A stretch of 7,521 nt of DNA from an uncultured Collinsella sp. (GTDB taxonomy: Bacteria; Actinomycetota; Coriobacteriia; Coriobacteriales; Coriobacteriaceae). Of the stretch, positions 5,404 to 7,521 are shown piece by piece. Both the position numbers and the translations under genes were made by a program. Position 1 is the first letter of the stretch. Every line of letters starts with the position of its first letter. The stretch covers positions 1 to 7,521 of the forward strand of contig CABMPS010000088.1 in the NCBI GenBank assembly GCA_902388545.1, read 5' to 3'. Below the pieces are notes generated by a model. That model was not told the DNA's origin. It was given only the letters and a program-made list of their open reading frames with translations, and did not search any database.

Positions 5404-6159
5404 CTATTTTGTAGCTTTTGACGAGCCTCCGCTCGCCTTTTGGTATTCGTCCTTAAAGGCCTTGAACATACCGCGCGTCTTGCCGAGCTGCTTGCCCAGT
5501 GCGCGGCTGCCCTTGTCCACGGCGACCGATCCCTTGTCATCGAGCACCTTGGCGCCCTTTTTGACCTTGTCGCCCACCACGACGCTGGCCTCGGCGGCCT
5601 TGGCAGCCGCACCGCCCGAATACCCGAGCGACTTGACCTCGTCCGAGACGACCATCGCGCCGTTCTCGTAGCCGCGCAGCATCGTCGGCGGCATCTGCGT
5701 GTCGCCCACCAGCACACTCGAGGCAGTGCCGGCGGTCACGTAGAACGTCTGCACGATGCCCGAACGCGGCTTGAACTCCACATCCGAGCAATAGCCCACG
5801 ACATCGCCCGACTCCGTGCGCACGTCCATGCCAACCCAGATAATGCAATCGTCCAGGTTGATGTCGAGGCGCTTGGCCGCAGCGGCATCGTAGGTGCCCT
5901 TGACGTCGTCAACCGCGATGGCGCCCTCGTAGACGCCAATGGCATCGAGCGCCACAAATCGGTCGGGGCGCTCGATCATACCCGCGATATCGGACTGGCG
6001 GACCATAAAGCCGACCACGCGCGTACCGCCCGGGGTAAAGACCGGAAAGTGAATCTTGCCGAGCTTTTTAGGGCTGCGCGGCGTGCCGTCTTTTTTGGTG
6101 CGCTTATCCTCGGTAGGCTTGCGATAGATCTTGGCGCCGACAAAATCCCCGGCGCGCAT
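5404..6159 (-). CDS. Double PRC-barrel domain protein
   Basis: A 251-residue soluble protein without signal peptide or membrane helix. Residues 3-86 form a PRC-barrel-like unit (DFVGAKIYR, then LGKIHFPVFTPGGTRVVGFM) with a basic insert at 14-33 (Lys/Arg rich). Residues 107-177 form a second unit (IIWVGMDVRTESGDVVGYCS). The tail 180-251 is rich in Ala, Lys and Gly and looks like a flexible or helical basic extension. PRC barrels are small beta domains used for protein or RNA contacts (RimM, photosynthetic reaction centre H subunit) and do not reveal a reaction. Its ATG shares one base with the stop codon of the ytxH-like gene (TAATG) and has GAGG four bases upstream, so the two are translationally coupled. 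The MgtE-like protein at 1752-3596 also begins with PRC barrels, a possible functional link. Confidence 0.75.
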   Translation of the reverse strand: MRAGDFVGAKIYRKPTEDKRTKKDGTPRSPKKLGKIHFPVFTPGGTRVVGFMVRQSDIAGMIERPDRFVALDAIGVYEGAIAVDDVKGTYDAAAAKRLDINLDDCIIWVGMDVRTESGDVVGYCSDVEFKPRSGIVQTFYVTAGTASSVLVGDTQMPPTMLRGYENGAMVVSDEVKSLGYSGGAAAKAAEASVVVGDKVKKGAKVLDDKGSVAVDKGSRALGKQLGKTRGMFKAFKDEYQKASGGSSKATK

Positions 6160-6548
6160 TATGCCTCGGTCGAAGGCTCCGCGGCCTCGGTGTCGGCCTC
6201 GACGGCGTTTTCGACCACGACATCGGCGGCAGGCGTCACGTTACCGCCCGAGATGGCGTCGTTGAGCTGCTCGCGCAGCTGGTCCATACGCTCGCGGGCA
6301 AGGTCAACCTTGGCACGCAGGTCATCGGTCTTGGCGTCGACCATCGGGCCAAAATCGTTGACCGCAGCGCGGGCCTCCTCGGCACCGTGCTCGTAGGTGT
6401 CGCGCATATTGTCCCAGGCGTCGTTGGCGATATCGGCAGCCATGGCGCGGGTCTCGGCGCCCGAGCGCGGAGCCAGAGCAACACCGATAATAGCGCCGGC
6501 AGCAGCACCAAAAAGTGCGCCGGAGACAAAGCTGAAAGTCTTACCCAT
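6159..6548 (-). CDS. YtxH-like membrane-anchored protein
   Basis: About 129 residues. A glycine/alanine-rich N-terminal helix (about 5-26, SFVSGALFGAAAGAIIGVAL) is followed by APRSGAETR, the hallmark of the YtxH family. A long amphipathic, probably coiled-coil segment comes next (about 35-100, rich in Ala, Glu, Arg), then an acidic tail (EADTEAAEPSTEA). YtxH proteins are small stress-associated envelope proteins of unknown biochemical role. The start chosen is the ATG at 6548, seven bases after AGAGG; an ATG two codons earlier (6554) is nearly as good. An extension to 6620 would cross the TATAAT and a hairpin and lacks a family-like sequence. Its stop overlaps the start of the PRC-barrel gene. 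Confidence 0.75.
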   Translation of the reverse strand: MGKTFSFVSGALFGAAAGAIIGVALAPRSGAETRAMAADIANDAWDNMRDTYEHGAEEARAAVNDFGPMVDAKTDDLRAKVDLARERMDQLREQLNDAISGGNVTPAADVVVENAVEADTEAAEPSTEA

Positions 6549-6563
6549 GATCATTCCTCTCCT

Positions 6564-6583
6564 GCGGGCACGTCGGTGCCCAC
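6564..6583 (-). other. 5'-UTR hairpin upstream of the ytxH ribosome-binding site
   Basis: Minus-strand GTGGGCAC and GTGCCCGC (6583-6576 and 6571-6564) pair over 8 positions, including one G-U, around a CGAC tetraloop. The stem ends just before AGGAGAGG. It may stabilise the 5' end or tune ribosome access. Confidence 0.45.
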
Positions 6584-6599
6584 CGTTTGAATGCTGTCC

Positions 6600-6605
6600 A
6601 TTATA
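6600..6605 (-). promoter_or_regulatory. Perfect -10 box of the ytxH/PRC operon
   Basis: Minus-strand TATAAT lies 51 bases before the ytxH start, in the gap after the preceding gene. No clear -35 hexamer is seen 16-18 bases upstream (the region is GCGGCA-like), so either an activator assists or the match is fortuitous. A start near 6593 would put the 6564-6583 hairpin inside a short 5' UTR. Confidence 0.5.
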
Positions 6606-6684
6606 CCCGCAGCGCATCACTTGCCGCTCCGCTCATCTGCGTACGGCAAAGGCGCAGGTACGTGATGGTGATAAACGCGTAGGC

Positions 6685-7518
6685 CTACTCCTGAGGCATA
6701 GCCGGCATGGCCACCGTGGCACCCGGGTCCTCGCCGGCGCCGTCCACGAGCGGCAGGCCGCCCTCATGCGCAGGTCCTGCCGGAACCGTCGCCGCACCGC
6801 CAAAGACGGCAGCGGAGGCCTCGTGGTTCTCGGCAACCGCGCCCTCGGTATCAATCGCCACCTGGGGCTCGTCGTCAAAGTTGGGGACGCCCTGGGGCTC
6901 GGTGGGAACGGGCTCGGCGGTCGCATCGGCAACGGGCTCGGCGTCGACCGGCACATCGCCCTCGTCAGCGCCCTCGTCCTCGGCAGCATCTTCGCCGTTC
7001 GCAGCAGCGACGGCCTCGTGAGGATCCTTGCCCTCGGCCTCGGCGCGCATGCCCAGCACCAGGTTGCGCAGGCCCGCGACCGTGCCTTCCACGTCGGGGG
7101 CAGGCTGGTCGGCGTGCAGGTACGCCCAGTCCATCATAAAGGTGGCCGACGACAGCGCACCGATGGCCAGTGCGTCGTCGGGGCACGAAAGCTCGACCTC
7201 AAAGACACGCTCGTCATGCTCGCTTACGCGCGTGCGGCCGCACGAGATGCTACCGGCAAGACCGGTCTCGTTCATGAGCTCGACCGTCACGTGCTCCAGC
7301 AGGTGGCAGAGCTCGGTCTGACCCATGCAGTCCTGAAACTCGCGGCCGGAATCACCCAGGCACAGGTGCTTGGCAATCGCCGGTACCAGGTAGTACACGC
7401 GCGCCGTGGCCTCGATGTCCTCCGAGGTCATGAGCGGCATGCCGGGGTTCACCAGCACATGCGCGCAGATCTTGTCCTCGCTGACGGTGACCTTAAGGAT
7501 GTTGAACAGGCCTGCCAT
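6685..7518 (-). CDS. Protein with cyanophycin-synthetase-N-like HxxEH domain and acidic tail
   Basis: A 277-residue soluble protein. Residues 1-160 form a folded domain and residues 165-277 are low-complexity, rich in Ala, Glu, Asp, Pro and Val, and probably disordered. The core motif is H72-L-L-E75-H76-V-T-V-E80-L, followed by FEVELSCPDDALAIGALSSA (106-125). This pattern resembles the N-terminal domain of cyanophycin synthetase (CphA), which has an HxxEHVALEL segment, but the ATP-grasp and Mur-ligase-like domains of CphA are absent. HxxEH is also the zinc motif of M16 peptidases, but the protein is too short and lacks other M16 signs. The ATG at 7518 is three bases from the window edge, so its ribosome site and a possible longer start are not visible. 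No strong terminator follows; only a 6-bp stem (TTGCCG/CGGCAA, 6649-6621). Confidence 0.55.
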   Translation of the reverse strand: MAGLFNILKVTVSEDKICAHVLVNPGMPLMTSEDIEATARVYYLVPAIAKHLCLGDSGREFQDCMGQTELCHLLEHVTVELMNETGLAGSISCGRTRVSEHDERVFEVELSCPDDALAIGALSSATFMMDWAYLHADQPAPDVEGTVAGLRNLVLGMRAEAEGKDPHEAVAAANGEDAAEDEGADEGDVPVDAEPVADATAEPVPTEPQGVPNFDDEPQVAIDTEGAVAENHEASAAVFGGAATVPAGPAHEGGLPLVDGAGEDPGATVAMPAMPQE

Positions 7519-7521
7519 AAC

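Noticed and set aside
5440..6396. 318-codon plus-strand open frame opposite the PRC and YtxH genes
   Set aside because: It crosses two coupled minus-strand genes, lacks a ribosome site and is low-complexity Ala/Arg/His rich.
7280..7310. M16-type zinc peptidase motif (HLLEH)
   Set aside because: The protein is only 277 residues, half of it disordered, and the flanking residues fit a CphA-N-like helix better than an M16 active site.

Overview
The window looks like a piece of a Coriobacteriia (Actinomycetota) chromosome, most likely Collinsella or a close relative. This is inference from the GC-rich codon use, the tight one-strand gene layout, the protein families present and a GGGACGTTC-type intergenic repeat that I associate with that genus. 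All six credible genes are on the minus strand, so the biological reading order runs from the right end to the left. I see no tRNA, rRNA, CRISPR array or transposase gene.

From right to left: (1) 7518-6685, a soluble protein with an HxxEH-bearing N-terminal domain resembling the N-terminal domain of cyanophycin synthetase, plus a long acidic low-complexity tail. (2) 6548-6159, a small YtxH-type membrane-anchored protein behind a perfect TATAAT. (3) 6159-5404, a double PRC-barrel protein, coupled to ytxH by a one-base TAATG overlap. (4) A hairpin, then 5331-3925, a membrane-anchored protein with a polysaccharide-deacetylase (NodB) fold whose metal-binding and catalytic histidines are replaced. 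(5) A 328-base gene-free stretch holding a repeat fragment and a long, strongly structured leader. (6) 3596-1752, a PRC-barrel/MgtE-N/CBS/membrane protein, followed 8 bases later by (7) 1743-481, an NRAMP-fold transporter whose metal site reads like the magnesium-selective NRMT branch. A strong intrinsic terminator (428-463) closes this operon.

The main point of interest is the two-gene magnesium module at 481-3596 and its leader. The first protein has the complete cytosolic Mg2+-sensing part of an MgtE channel, with PRC barrels added, but its membrane part lacks recognisable MgtE pore motifs. The second is a separate NRMT-like transporter. A reasonable reading is that the MgtE-like protein senses Mg2+ and gates or stabilises the NRMT. 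The roughly 200-nt leader contains a 35-nt hairpin, mutually exclusive pairings and a hairpin that buries the strongest Shine-Dalgarno, yet I cannot find the M-box signature. It is therefore a candidate for an undescribed Mg2+-responsive RNA.

The leftmost 480 bases have no gene. They hold a repeat fragment, a roughly 227-bp element bounded by near-perfect 30-bp inverted repeats (MITE-like), and the operon terminator.
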